Source: Plicaturopsis crispa FD-325 SS-3
Lineage: Eukaryota > Basidiomycota > Agaricomycetes > Amylocorticiales > Amylocorticiaceae
Assembly (NCBI GenBank): GCA_000827205.1
Contig: KN832560.1
Span: 1,206,743 to 1,270,742 of the forward strand
DNA length: 64,000 nucleotides
Reading direction: 5' to 3'
Made by a program: the position numbers and the translations under genes. Shown piece after piece: positions 46,538-58,882 of this stretch. Within the stretch, counting starts at the first letter, position 1; each line of letters opens with the position of its first letter. The notes below the pieces were generated by a model. That model was given only the letters and a program-made list of their open reading frames with translations, was not told where the DNA came from and did not search any database.

Positions 46538-48275
46538 ATGTCCTGGAGTTCCATATTTTCCAAGGGGGTCTCTAGCTTTCAAATCTCCGAGATTGAACAG
46601 GCACTGTCGTACTTCAATCAGGTAAGCGGTGCTTTCTTGCAAGACGCGGTACAATTCATGATAATTTATTGCGGTTTATCTTCACTAGGCTATCGAACTG
46701 GGTGCCAACCACTACAACGTGTATGACTCTCGAGCAGCTGCATACGAGAAACTAGGGAGACCGAAGGAAGCCTTGCTTGACGCGAAGAAGGTCATCGACC
46801 TCGCACCCAACAAATATCAAGGATACGCCCGTTCTGCGCGTCTTTTCCTTCGTGCTACCCGATTTAAACAGGCGTCCGCGATGGTAGACCTTGCCCTCGA
46901 GCGACTGCGGCCTAATGACGCGAGAAAACGCGTCGAGTTGGCAGCTCTTAAACAACAAATTCTCGACGCGGAAACCGCCCATACTTTGAAGACCGCATAT
47001 CATTTCGGCAAATTGCCAGTAGAGATCATCGCGACCATATTCTCCTCAGTTGTCTACTCCAACTCTGCCGCGGTTGTCTTGCTCTCTGCTGTCTGTCGGC
47101 ATTGGCGCAGCGCAGCCATCAATACTGCTTCGTTATGGCGAACGCTCTGTCTTTCCAACCGCTCGCCTGGCAGGAAGTTCAAGACCTGGATGGAGCGCTC
47201 CAAGAAGCAAATTAGGAATCTCTACATCCGTCGGGAGGTGGATGCTCAGCATTTGAGCGGCTTACGGTGGGATAAGTTGCGCGTCTGCGTCGTGCCCCAC
47301 ACGATTCTCATGACGCTGCTGCCATGGATGCGGTCTCTGGGACCCGGAATGGGTGCCTTCGAAGACCTGGAAGACTTCGTTCTGGACCCTCCTACTTTCG
47401 CAGAGATGGGGCTTAAACCTTTCGAGCAGCTATGTCGAATCCTGGGACGTTGCAAAAACCTCCGTCGATTGACACTGCCCGTCAGAGTCCTGGAGGGTTC
47501 CGTCATCGCGACGCATATCACCACCCTGAAGACTTTGACTCTTTCTATGATGCTCACCCGCGGCGGTGACTCCTTCACAGCGGTTTTGAAGGCAAACCCG
47601 GAACTAGAGGAGTTGCATCTAGCCGACTCGGGAACCAACACCACTTTCATACTCATCTCCGTCGAAGAGCCTTTCCCCCTGATTCATCTGAAGCGGATTT
47701 CCATCACCGGCCGTATCGCGCCCGCCAAACTCTTTCAAATCGCACACATGCCCTCTCTGGAGTCCGTATCTCTTGATGGGATTGTAGGGGGCGCGGAGAC
47801 TGTACTACAGAGCATGTTGCAGAGCGAGGGAGACCTGCGTCTCACCGAGCTGTCCGTCACCAAAGTCCATTTTTCCCCGTCCACGATGCTCGCAATCCTA
47901 GATCGTGCACCTGAACTCAAGGTGCTCCGGATAAACGACATTCATGGTGTAGCCAACGAGATACTTGAAGCGCTCGCGCGACCCATACCCGTTCACGCCG
48001 ACGGTGCTCCCTATCCCATTCTATCCCGATGCCTAAAACATGTCGACTTTTCCCGCTGCCCCGATATCAAAACTGGGCCCCTCGTACGTCTCGTGAAACA
48101 ACGCAACACCATTTCCGCTGAGGAAAGGGATGCATCGGGGATCGCAATGATCACTTCGCTGTCCGTGGACGGGTGTCCACAGGTGGAGTCAGATTGTCAC
48201 CCCTGGTTGAGAACGATGGTACGGAGGTTCAGCTGCGTGTATATGACGAAGAGGGAGGCACAGAGCAGGCGATGA
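46538..48275 (+). CDS. TPR / F-box / leucine-rich repeat protein (Dia2/Pof3-like architecture)
   Basis: Probable substrate receptor of an SCF ubiquitin ligase. The start is MSWSSIFSKGVSSFQISEIE at 46538. One intron (about 46622-46688) separates LSYFNQ from AIELGANHYNVYDSRAAAYE. Residues 15-110 form TPR-like helices (GRPKEALLDAKKVIDLAPNK). The F-box is KLPVEIIATIFSSVVYSNSA, with VCRHWRSAAINTASLWRTLC. The rest is LRR-like (LRRLTLPVRVLEGSV, LEELHLADSGTN, LKRISITGRIAPAKL, LKVLRINDIHGVANEI, LKHVDFSRCPDIKTG, ITSLSVDGCPQVES). The order TPR, F-box, LRR is that of yeast Dia2 and fission yeast Pof3, which act at replication forks and in transcription. Orthology is suggested, not shown, because F-box/LRR genes are numerous in mushrooms. 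Confidence 0.85.
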
Positions 48276-48383
48276 ATGAGAATTGAATCTTTCTTCTGTG
48301 TATGTGCTACAATTATCTTGGACGGATACTTATTTGAAGACACAGGTGATGCATATGCCGGAAAACAGTATCGTGTCATTCAA

Positions 48384-49440
48384 TTAGGATTGAGGCGTCC
48401 ACACGATCTTTCCGTATGGCGTGTCCACAGTTCCCGCTTCTCCTCCTTTGTCAACGAAGAACGCGACCTCGTATATGCCAGCGCCTCGGGATTCCACAGA
48501 CGCTCGCTCTTCGGAGTCGCGAGGTGTGCTGAGCACAAGTTTTGGTGTAGCGTTCCTTGAAGCCTGCGCAGACGGAACACCGACTGTGTGTAGCGACCAG
48601 ATGCTCTCCGACTCGGATGTTACGTCGGGTTGCGTACCAATCACGGATGTGAGTTGCTTGGATAGCGCCTTGAACGTCTCCGGCTCGGCCAGAACTCGGA
48701 CATGAGCGATTCCAAGTGCTGAAGAGGGATGGTGGGTGTTTGAAGGCGGATCAACGGGCACCTGAGACGTATTTAGTGGGAATTGTCGACGTCGATACAG
48801 ATGCAGCATACCCTCCATTCCCTAGGAGTCACGTCTCCGCAGAAAAAGGGTACGTTTCCGCGTCCATGGCTTTTGTGTGGTGAGTTGATGACCCATTTCA
48901 GCGCCTTGCCGTCAGGCCTTTCCCTTCCCCCATTGGATTCCGGCAGGTATTCCACCCCGCTATGCTCGCTCTTTGCACGCGCATTGATGATGTCCGAGAT
49001 GGATGGCGAAGAATGCGCAGCGCCGAGGAACGCGTAGTCGATCCAACCGGGGGTCTTCGTCGCCCAGTAATGCGCTCCCCGTTGCTGACGTTCCTTGGAG
49101 CCGGGCGGGTATGCCGAGATAGGCTTCGTGAACGCGATGAGCTCGAGGTACACACCATCTTGCAGCACCTGCTCACACAGGCAGTCAACGACCCGCGGCG
49201 CAAGCAATCAAACGCGAGGCACATACAACGAGTGCATTCGCGGTGAGACCGCCAGCATGGGTCCCGCCGGGCACGACACTGAAGGGCACAGCGTTAGTTG
49301 CGACTGATCATGATAAATTTGCTGTCCAGAAACACCCACTTGAACCCAAGCTTGCGAAACTGTTCCGAAGTCTCTTCTACAGTTCCGGGAGGGGTCAGAT
49401 GCACGATATGGTCAAGGGTAGAAGTCGACGGGGGAGACAT
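48384..49440 (-). CDS. glyoxalase-like domain protein
   Basis: Protein of the Glyoxalase_3-type family (VOC superfamily), often found in fungi and bacteria; its substrate is unknown. It starts at 49440 with MSPPSTSTLDHIVHLTPPGT. Splicing gives GFNVVPGGTHAGGLTANALV, the family signature with a conserved His. Next come DGVYLELIAFTKPI, HYWATKTPGWIDYAFLGA, and GRERPDGKALKWVINSP. After GDVTPREWR another intron leads to VPVDPPSNTHHPSSALGIAH. The C-terminus runs to TPYGKIVWTPQS at 48384. Four exons are likely. All core strands are present. Confidence 0.88.
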
Positions 49441-49855
49441 GGCGATCGCAGTTTGTTGAGGCTATAGCGACAAACGGCGGGAGAATCTTGTCGGCCAATT
49501 TTACAGTGCGCTCGACGAGCATTATAAAGCTGTAAGAACTTGAAGAAGCAGCTGTTCCGTGTGGAGAGATGGCGTCAGCGTGAGCAAGGCAACTGAGCAG
49601 TCGGACGACTGCAAGAATACTATCAGAGGATTGCGTGACAGCAAGGGAGAATGCAAGGTATCCTAACAGCATCGAAATATCGCATACATGCTGTGCACAA
49701 CGTACTTGCCAATGCTGAAGAATCGTGGTCTAATCAGGCGCAGGTTTGATGACATATAAGTAATGGTATTGGTTGGGGTATCGAAATGTAGTGTGCAACA
49801 AACAGATAGAGTCACATCGGGGTACATATACATGTACATGTAGACTATGTCGGTT
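49441..49855. other. intergenic region
   Basis: Lies between the glyoxalase-like start and the protease end, both minus strand; it holds the glyoxalase-like promoter. No other feature was recognised. Confidence 0.35.
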
Positions 49856-51445
49856 TTAAGCCAGCTTGGCGAAGCCGACCTGGGTGTTACCGAAGTCGCT
49901 GTAAAAAGATGGTCAGTGTCGGCCGGGGCATCGAAAAAAAGTGCACGTACAAGGCAGTGTACACATTGCGCATGAAGACGTCGCCAACGATCCAAGCGTC
50001 GATGCCAATGTCCTCGCCGACGATGCCACCGACACACTCCGACGAGCCGGAGGTGGCGGCGCCGAGGTTGAAGGAGTCGGAAGAAACGGAGAACTTCTTG
50101 CCACCGAAGGTAAGGCTGACCGAGGGGATGGAGTCGCAGGGAACTATGAGGTGAAGCGATGAGATACAGTAGACTGCGAGGAAGAGCAGGAATGATTACC
50201 GGTGTAGTAGCCATCGCCGACGCTGCTGGCGGCGGACTTGGCACCAGAGATACCGGCGTAGAATTTCTTGACGGACGCGGTGTCACCGACGATCAAGGCT
50301 GAACAGGCGATGTTCAGACAGGCACTCAAAGAGTAAATCGTCCCACTTACTGGTGCCAGAGTCGATGATGGCCGAGGTCGAAGAGACGAGCTTCTTGCCA
50401 GCGGCAGAGACGCCGTCAAGGTCGACCTGCCAGTAGCCCTCCTGGGTGACAGGGACGTAGGTGAAAGAGCCGGTGTAGAGGCTGTCGTCCGTGCCACCGA
50501 TGTAGAGCTCAGCGCCAGAGTCGGCGAGCTTGAAGGCGAAGACGGAGTCGTCGGTCTCGCCGTCAGCTACGAGCGACTGGAACAAGGGCTTCGCGTTGTA
50601 GTCAGAGATAGACTGGAAGCCCATGCCGAGCAGACCATCAGCAGGGAACTCGGAGCTCTCGAAACCAGTGGAGTACTGCTTGGCGGCGCCAAGAGTCTGC
50701 TTGGAGGCCTGTCCGATGAAAAGAAGTGTTTAGTGTATGTCGGTATTCAGAGGGGGCACAACTCACGGTGAGGCCGGCGATGGAGACCTTGTCAGTGTAC
50801 TGAGTGCCGGAGACGGTGGAGCCGTCACCGTACGAGAGACTGAAAGACTTTCCGAGGCTCTTGGAGCTGGAGCTGGAGCTTGGCTTGTAGGCAGTGTGGC
50901 CGTCGCAGGACGAGCCGCAGCTCGGGCCGGGAAGGAAGAGATCGCTGCTGCCAGTGTCGAAGTCAACTAAGGACGAAATGCATTAATATTGACTGACTAA
51001 TGAATTAAGGACTCTGAATGAGCACATACCGGTGTAGGTCTTCGCGGGTGTGCCAACCGAGATCTTGCCGTACCACAGCTCTTCGCTGTCGTCGGTGAGC
51101 TTGTCCCCTGCGGCGCCGCGCTTGACGATGTCGCTGCGCTTGACAGAGGGGTGGGCGGAGCCGGTGTTCCTTTCGTAGGTGTTCATGCCCCTCTGAATCT
51201 TGCTATGAGCCCAGAGAAACAGCCATTAGTCTGGTGTCAAGTGACAATCGAGGGAAATCCGCGTACGCGACAGAGGTAGCAAGGTGGCTGCGCAACGCGG
51301 TGGCGTTGACGGAGCCATCTGCGATCTTCAAGTTGGAGCGCTTAGCAATGGGAATGCGAGCACCACGCTTGGCTGGCTTTGGGGAGGGAGCAGCAGCGGC
51401 CAAGAGAGGGAGAACAGCCAAGACGGTACCAAGAGTGAAGTGCAT
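49856..51445 (-). CDS. secreted pepsin-like aspartic protease (polyporopepsin-like, A1 family)
   Basis: Extracellular acid protease. The start at 51445 begins a signal peptide (MHFTLGTVLAVLPLLAAAAP) followed by a basic propeptide (KPAKRGARIPIAKRSNLKIA). The mature enzyme has the first active-site motif VDFDTGSSDLFLPG and the flap (SLSYGDGSTVSGT). The second active site is SAIIDSGTS. Cysteine pairs GPSCGSSCDG and PCDSIP...SSECVGG are placed as in polyporopepsin. The C-terminus runs GDVFMRNVYTAFDFGNTQVG and ends FAKLA at 49856. About eight short introns interrupt the gene. A TATAAAG box lies about 85 bp upstream. All catalytic residues are intact. Confidence 0.94.
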
Positions 51446-53271
51446 CGCGACGAATAGGAAGGATGGAACTGGGACAGGAGAGGAACGACCTGAGTGCAGT
51501 GGGGAATGCAAGGGAACTTGGCGTCTGCTTTATAGGCTTGGCCGTGCCTTGCACGCATGAGGATTGTCTTCGTCATTTTGCGTCCGCTCGAGGGTGCTGT
51601 GAAGCACCGACCAATGACACTGTCGTTGACATTCTCTTGGCCTAACGTCGGCATGGACGAGAGCATAGATACGAAGATACCGGTGGCGGCGTACCTATCA
51701 CGCTCATGCTACCCTGCCATACTGGTCCGTAATGCGTTGTTCGACGTCCAGACTGATTGAATGGGCCAGAGATACCGGTTGCGCGGTGTGCAATCTTGCG
51801 CGCATGTACCGCGCTGCTCAACTTCTCAGTTGCCTCATTCGGAAGGAAGTTGGCATCGCGGCGGTGTTGACATGTATTTGGCAAGGGCATTGCACACGGC
51901 TCCACATCGTCTAGCACGCGGTTGCTGATCAGACAGTCGATCGTAGCAGCTAGGTTGCATCCCCGAGGTGTCATGCTCGTGTATCCATGTGCTCTGCGGG
52001 GGGCCATGATCAGATCGACAGCATATAATCAGCTATTAACAAGGTTACATACCTCATGGGAGTGCTCGGACGCATGCGAGTCAATAAATCATCCATGCAG
52101 CGTCGGTTCCGAAAGGTTTGAATTGGTTATTGTAGAGATAAGGTATTGCCTGGTTTCGCTGATTCAAAATCAAAATGAGTGTGAATATCACTTCGCGGTG
52201 TCAAATACATACTTGCTCTTGAAAGCACATTCTTACTATGTACCCGAAGGCTCTCCATCGAAACGAATATGTATAATTCTCCTCGGTACACACTCAGGTG
52301 TATGCGACGACTGGGGTGTACGAGGACCGGATGCGTGCCCGCATGGGATACTGAAAGAGGAGCATCCGGGGATGAGCTTGCCGTCAGCTCGCAGGGACCA
52401 GTCAACACAACGGCGGCCCGTACCTGTTCCTGACAGAGAGTACGGCAAGGACGACGCAAGCTGCGCAGCACCCGCGACCAGCAGAGCATGCGACATGTGC
52501 AACAACGCTGATCAGATGAAGGTCGGAGGTGATGGTGCGCATGTACAGCCCCTCGCTATCAGGTTTGTTCGTGGGGACGCACTATTGCTCTCTGCCGTCG
52601 CTGTGTCGGCAAGTGCTTTTCCCGGCTTGTGTTCTCAAACAACAAGATAGAATCATAGATTTCGTTCGAACGAGGTTGGAGCGAGTGTGCCACAGGTGAA
52701 GCTCTGAAGCTTGAGCATCTCAGGACTTGAATTGCGCCGGTACGAAGCACAGTTGTTGCACAAGGTGCCACATCCTGCAAAGGCCAGTCCTACGTGAGTA
52801 TGGAATCCCTGGGAGCGTCCGGGGAGCGTTGGAAGACAACATGTGCATCGTCCGAAACTCCGAGCACTCTTTCACGGGTTCAAAAATCGCCGGAGAGCTT
52901 CAAATTCGAAGATAGCTTTCAGAGCACACGAGCATGTACCGTAGCAAGCAAGTAAGTCAAACTTCGCGAGGAGTTTTCGCAGATTTGTCGATGTTCGGTC
53001 TAAGTCAAACGGTTACGCTTGTTCTGTCAGTGTCAAGGCGGCTAGAGACTCGGACGCGTGCCACAGAAACCAAATGTCGCCAAACATTCTCCTCGTCATT
53101 GCGGTACCTGCAAACCGGCTTCGAACAACTTGCTCGCTACGTTTTGCGTTTTTCAAACGTTTGCATTGTATCTATCTGGCTCGCAATCAGAATCTGTTCT
53201 CCTACTACCGGCTGTGAGCGTTTGGTCCTGAGTACCTCTGTGGGCAGCACCGTTGAGCGCGCACGAAAACC
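51446..53271. other. 1.8-kb divergent intergenic region
   Basis: Lies between the protease (-) and Pfs2 (+) starts. Apart from the protease TATA box, only short open frames are present. One on the minus strand (52496-52236, 86 residues, hydrophobic start) is a weak secreted-protein candidate and is not called as a gene. Confidence 0.4.
51528..51534 (-). promoter_or_regulatory. TATA box of the aspartic protease gene
   Basis: TATAAAG on the minus strand, about 85 bp before the ATG at 51445, a normal position for a fungal core promoter. Confidence 0.55.
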
Positions 53272-55263
53272 ATGGCGTCGACGCTACCAGTTCTTCTTCC
53301 TCCAAACGCGTGGGCTCAGCCTAGCAAGCGTGGTGAATGGACGCCAAAACGAGATATGTCGGTGACACAACCACCGCCCATGGACGACGCGAAATTACAG
53401 GAGGCGGAGATGGCTGCGGCCAGACAGATGATGGACGGAAAACTGGTCAAGAAAACACGTCCACGGAGGACGGTAGACTATACTGGTGGTGTCGGGCGGT
53501 GGGGGCTAGTGAGTTATCATCAGTATCACATCTTCATCTATAATGCATAACGTGTACCCGCACAGTTACGAAAACTCCGTCCAAATCCAACATATGTACC
53601 CTACTTGAGGCCTAGTCCTCCATATATTATCGACGTACGAATGCAATATTGTTTAACATCTCCGTTGGTTAACGCTCTGCGCAGCTTTTACCGCCGAAAG
53701 CGTACCCGGATAACGCGTCGACTTCGTTATGCACGAAGTTCGTGCACACCTCGACAAATAAAATTCGCTGTCCTGTCAATGTAGTTACCGTGAGTGATTT
53801 ATGCGCTGGACACGGATTGTGCTGCAACCATCTGACATGAGGATGCAGTGGACACCTGAAGGCCGACGTGTTCTGACAGGCTCGACGAGTGGCGAGTTCA
53901 CCCTTTGGAACGGGCTCACATTCAATTTCGAGACGATCTTGCAAGCCCATGACACCGCAATTCGCGCCTTCTCGTTTACACACTCCGGCGCATATCTTGC
54001 CTCGGCAGATCAGAGTGGAATTATCAAGTATTTCCAGCCGAACATGAACAATTTGACGGCATGGACAGGCCACCGAGAGGCTATTCGAGGGCTAAGCTTC
54101 AGCCCTGACGATGGCCGATTTGCCACGGCCAGTGACGACTCCACAATCCGAATATGGAATTTTGAAGAACGCCGCGAAGAAAGTGTCCTTACTGGTAAGA
54201 CTCTTCAAGGATTTGCATTGGATGGTATTGAGAATGGTGTACAGGGCACGGATGGGATGTCAAATGCGTTGAGTGGCATCCTACGAAAGGTCTTCTTGTG
54301 TCTGGGAGTAAAGACAACCTCATTAAATTCTGGGATCCACGAACACGGACCGTTCTATCGACGCTGTAAGTACCAGTATTTACTGCGTCATCCCCGGAGT
54401 CTAATCTTCCGCGCAGACATCAGCACAAGAATACGATCCAGGCATTATCGTGGTCTCCGAATGGCAATATGGTAGCAAGTGCATCTCGGGACCAAACCAT
54501 CCGGGTTTTCGACATTCGTGCGATGAAAGAGTTCCGCATTCTGAAAGGTCACAAGAAAGAAGTTTGCTGTAAGTTGTTCCTTTTACATCTGGTTTAGCCC
54601 GCGTCTCATTGAGTAATTTTAGCTGTTACATGGCATCCCGTACACCCCATCCTCGTATCCGGCGGCTCAGAGGGTGCTATAATGCATTGGGATCTGTCGA
54701 CACCAGAACCATCACCGCTCACACAGCCGGTATCGTCGCCCCGCGCGACACTTTCCCAAGCACACGACTCGAACGTCTGGTCGCTCGCCTTCCACCCGCT
54801 CGGGCATCTCCTCGTCACCGCCTCCAACGACCACACCACGCGCTTCTGGTCGCGCGAGCGCCCGGGTGACGCGTCCTCAGTGTTCTCCGGCGGCGGCGAG
54901 AAGCCACCCGAGATCACGGACATGAGCGGGCAGGACGAGGAGGACGACGCGATGGTCCCCGGGTTCAGCTACGGCACCGGCGGGGGCGCGGGCTGGTGGG
55001 GGAAGGAGGAGGAGGGCGGCGCGCAGGGCGAGGCGTTTGCGGACAGCGCGAACGACGACTTCATTCCCGGTTTTGGTGCGCCGCCTGTGGCCCCCAGACA
55101 GACTGGGCCATTACCGTCGCAGCAGGATATGTTTGGGACGGGTCCTACACCGGAAGAGTGGTCAGGCGCGACTGGGCGTGGTCGCGGTATGACCGGCGAC
55201 CGCGATGGAGGCGGAGGAGGACAGCGTGGCGGCCGCTGGGGTGGACGGCGAGGCAGATTTTGA
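53272..55263 (+). CDS. PFS2: polyadenylation factor subunit Pfs2 (WDR33 homologue)
   Basis: WD40 subunit of the cleavage and polyadenylation factor; the animal homologue WDR33 contacts the AAUAAA signal. It starts at 53272 ([20 protein letters not shown]). The N-terminal segment has [20 protein letters not shown] and [16 protein letters not shown]. Seven WD-type repeats follow, among them [84 protein letters not shown] and [16 protein letters not shown]. The C-terminus is Gly/Asp-rich with a terminal [11 protein letters not shown], an RGG-like tail. Introns are short; one exon near 54260 reads [20 protein letters not shown]. The identification is firm from the N-terminal signature together with the propeller. 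Confidence 0.94.
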
Positions 55264-55807
55264 GGTCGTCATTTGTACATTGATTCGTTCAGTGTAGCCA
55301 TTTGTGACACTGTCGCTCCAGGAAACCACTTCGAACTCGGATTCAGACTAAGCAAGTGTAGTGAAGAGAAATTGCATTCGAAATCTATGAGTATGATGCA
55401 CCGATATGTCTAAAAACTACAACGCCCCAAGGACAGCGCTAAGCCACGGCGATGAGGTATGCAAGAGATGGAGGGGAACGGACAGGGAAAGGAGGAACGA
55501 TGCAGATATAAACGCATCCGAAACCACGCAGGGTGTGTGGTACAGTAGTGGTAGGTATCGAATCGTGTATATCTGCTGCATGTTCAAGTCCAATAGAACG
55601 GTTTAGCAATAAGAAATGGGTAAAAAAACGGAGACACCGGCTACCCGGGCGGCGCATGTATGGGGTTACAATCGTATCGTAGAGGTCGTAGGCGTGAGGG
55701 TAGATATCGTATGTCCATATATGCAGAATTAGCCTCGTCGTAGCACGGCCTGATCTAGTGGGTGCAAGCAAACGTGAAGGGGATGTAGATTTTGAAGGGG
55801 CAGATTC
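55264..55807. other. convergent intergenic region
   Basis: The 3' flanks of Pfs2 (+) and the CBM21 gene (-). No feature was recognised. Confidence 0.35.
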
Positions 55808-58145
55808 TCAGCCCGAGACGATGGTAGGGGTGGATGAGTGGGAGGAGCCGAAGCTGCCGTGACCGGTAGGCGTCGACGTGCCACTGCGAAACGACATGTC
55901 GTCGAAGCTTGACGATCGGGTCGGCGGAAAGAACGCGTACTCGGGCTGTTGCAGTGCAGAGGGCGTGGTTTGGATAGAGAGAAATTCCTCGACGCTCGAC
56001 GCCGAATGGGAGCGAGGAATAGTGTCAACCGGAACGTCCAGAAGCGAGTCCGAACCCGTGTAGAAGCAAAATCTAGTCGCGTCGTGACGGTAAGACACAG
56101 GCCATGAAAATGAAGCAACAAACTTACCGGTCTAAAAATGCGCTATATTGTTTCTCACTGTTCGGACCGCTTGGAGGGTCCACCGTGGTTGAGAGCGAGG
56201 TCGTAGGAGAAGGTGTAGTCTCCCTCGACGAGCTCGCGCTAGAGGGTGTCGACAAAACGCTGACATCCTCGGGCACATGCCGTGCCTCTGACCAGGCGGA
56301 CGAGGGTCCGGCGATTTCCATATGAGCAGTCTGGGCGGCATGTGTCGGGGGGAATGAATGGAAGCGGGGCGAAGGGGTCGCCCCTGTGGGAGTTCCAGGG
56401 GGCGTTCGCTTCACCGCAGAAGACTCTGACAAGTGTAAGTCGAAATACCCGCGTTGGTGGTTTCTACTTCCGCGCCGAACAGGCAGAGGTCGCTCTTCCT
56501 GCGGAGGCGGGGTAGGAGACGAGGACGTAGCGATCTCGCTCACATCGCGCGGCGAGCCTATAGGAGATGCCCATCGTTGACCATGAGATGCTTTCGAAAG
56601 ATCGGCAGGTTTCTGCGGCCAAGGGATGGTGTTTGGACTCGACGGGTATGTGCTCATACGCTGGTGCTTTGGCGACGAAGGGGAGCCGGGGCCTTTCCAA
56701 GGACTTCGAAGTGATGCCGCAAAATCGTATCGAGAGGACAGCGGGGATTCGGTGTATTGAACCGAGGGTCTTGTGTCATCAGGACCCGGAATAGACGCTC
56801 TCCGTGGGCTGGAGATGAATGGATCGGGACTGTCTCTCCGCTGAGAGACCTGTTCCAACTTTGTCTTGAGGTTAACCAGGTTACTGTGATCGTCACCGTC
56901 GTCATCCGACAACTGGCGCTGCATTTTGGGCTGGACTTTAGTCCGCGAGAACTTGGCGAGGTAGTTCTGACCGCCATTGTTGTCCCAGATATCTCGACCT
57001 GCCACCGTATACCTCAACGCAACGAACAAAGTCTTTTCCTCGATTCGCGGAAGCATGCCGTTCAGGTTGATCGTGAAGCCAAACACGTCGAACTTCCCGC
57101 CCTCCTGCGTCTCGGCATACTGCGCAGCCACCTCGCTCGTCGTCTGCCACCAGTCAAATGTGAATCGCACGCCGATCTGCTTCTCGAAAGCGATATTCCG
57201 GACGCGGACACGGCCATGGATGCTCTTCCTGTCCTGCGAGAGCATCAGGCTCTTCAGCGCGATATCCGCCTCCTCGTCGGGCTTGCGCGGCATGTTCGTG
57301 ACCTCTATCGCCAAGCCTTTCTGCGCACGTTCTTCGTCCGAGCCAGAGCCAAAGATGAAAGACGGGAAATCGCTCTCCGTCCCGCTGGTGTCGTCGGTGG
57401 GGCTGCCATCGCGCGAGACGGCGAGGGGCTTTTGCTCCGCGAGGAAGAGCTTGACGTGCTCCAGCTTCGCGTCAAAGTGCACAGCCTTGGAGCTCGTCGG
57501 CGTGTTGGGCTCACTTTTGCTCGCCTTCCTGCCAGTGACGACGGTAATGCTTCCAAGCGGCGGTCGCTTCATGGACTTGAGCGACGACTTGAGTGGCTCA
57601 CCCGACTTCTTCCGTACTAACCCGGAGTCGACGGAAGGAGGGACTTGCGATGTTGAGGTGGCAGGGGCTGACAACGCCTGGGCCAGTGTCATCACATGGG
57701 AGTCGGACGCATGACGGGTATGTCGCCCATCGAGGTTCAGTCGTAATCTGTCCTGCCGTTGACTGGGAAGTGGTCGTGGTGTTATCGTGTCGGAAACGGA
57801 TTCGGCGGCAGCACGAGCTCTGGCCACCGCTGGCGTGGGGGTAGATTGTTCCGGGGGACACACGGCGGACATACGGAGACCTCTGATACGCTGTGCGCGC
57901 GGAGCGATCGTAGGGCCAGCCTCGTCAGAGCTGCTCGATTCGGATGCGGGTGGGGAGCGCTCGGGGGAGGCGGCCGATTGCACTATCTGCGGCGCTACCT
58001 GACTATACGCGGGGCGCGTAGCAGAGAGGCGTCGCGGTATGAGAGGTAGTGGGGCTCCTGCGGCATTCGAGTTCCTGGAGAACGGGTGGTCCATTTGCGG
58101 GTAGCTGATCTGGGGCTGGAAAGCCTTGACGAAGAGTAAGCTCAT
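55808..58145 (-). CDS. CBM21 domain protein, glycogen-targeting PP1 regulatory subunit (Gac1/PPP1R3-like)
   Basis: Likely targets protein phosphatase 1 to glycogen. Two exons: a large one of 673 codons starting at 58145 (MSLLFVKAFQPQISYPQMDH) and a short last exon ending at 55808. After a Ser/Pro-rich N-terminus there is an RVxF-type PP1 docking site in SSKAVHFDAKLEHVK. The CBM21 domain follows: GRVRVRNIAFEKQIGVRFTF, DWWQTTSEVAAQY, FDVFGFTINLNGMLPRIEEK, TLFVALRYTVAGRDIWDNNG, GQNYLAKFSR. The order of docking motif then CBM21 is that of Gac1 and the PPP1R3 subunits. The long C-terminal half is low-complexity Ser/Pro-rich and probably phosphorylated. A second in-frame Met (MDHPFS) is a possible alternative start. 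Confidence 0.92.
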
Positions 58146-58882
58146 GGGTTCGTCGCAGTACTATCCACAAAATTTAGGCCACAACACACTATCGGCGCAT
58201 ACATCAACTCACCTTATCTGTCGGTGTACAGCTCTCCCAAGCGAAACGGTTATCGAATCTCGCGTGAAAGTCGACAAAGTCAGGTTCGTCCTGTACACTC
58301 CAGCGAATGCAAGCCTGCGAGCGAGGTGTTCAGTATTAAGTACGGAAGAGAACGAGCCGGAGAATATCGTGAGTGGCTGACCTCAGTCGAAATAGAAATT
58401 TGACGAGTGTACCCAGACCCGGCGATGATGTGATACGGACGTTGACCGCCGCGATAACGATATATTTGAACTTGCAAAGATACGGCGAACGACGGGTTCG
58501 AAGGCACGGAAATTACTGCGCGAGATGACAAGATTAGCGTCGGTCAACGTTTCACCAAGACTCGTCCGTCTCACAAGCTCCCACCGTTAAATATCCTGCT
58601 CGTTGAAACCAGAGACTTTCCGACGGTTTAAAAGAGTGCTCGCGTCGTCCTCGGCCACAGCAGAACGAAGGGGAAGAGCGGGGAAGGCTCAGGAGCCTTG
58701 GGAGGCGGGGTAAGGAGGAAAGAAATCCCAAGTCTCGAATCTGGCTGGGCCAGCCAAAATATCTAGCCGAGTCTCCTTTTTGGACTCCGCGCATCCCCAA
58801 CGGCCTGCGACGGACTCGGAGTCCGGGAACAATTGCACCATCTTACAAGATCGCACACCGTAATTGTTCGAGTCTTTTCCTG
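58146..58882. promoter_or_regulatory. divergent promoter, CBM21 / first MYND gene
   Basis: A 737-bp region between divergent starts. Several short frames are open but lack support. No TATA box at a convincing distance was seen. Confidence 0.35.
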
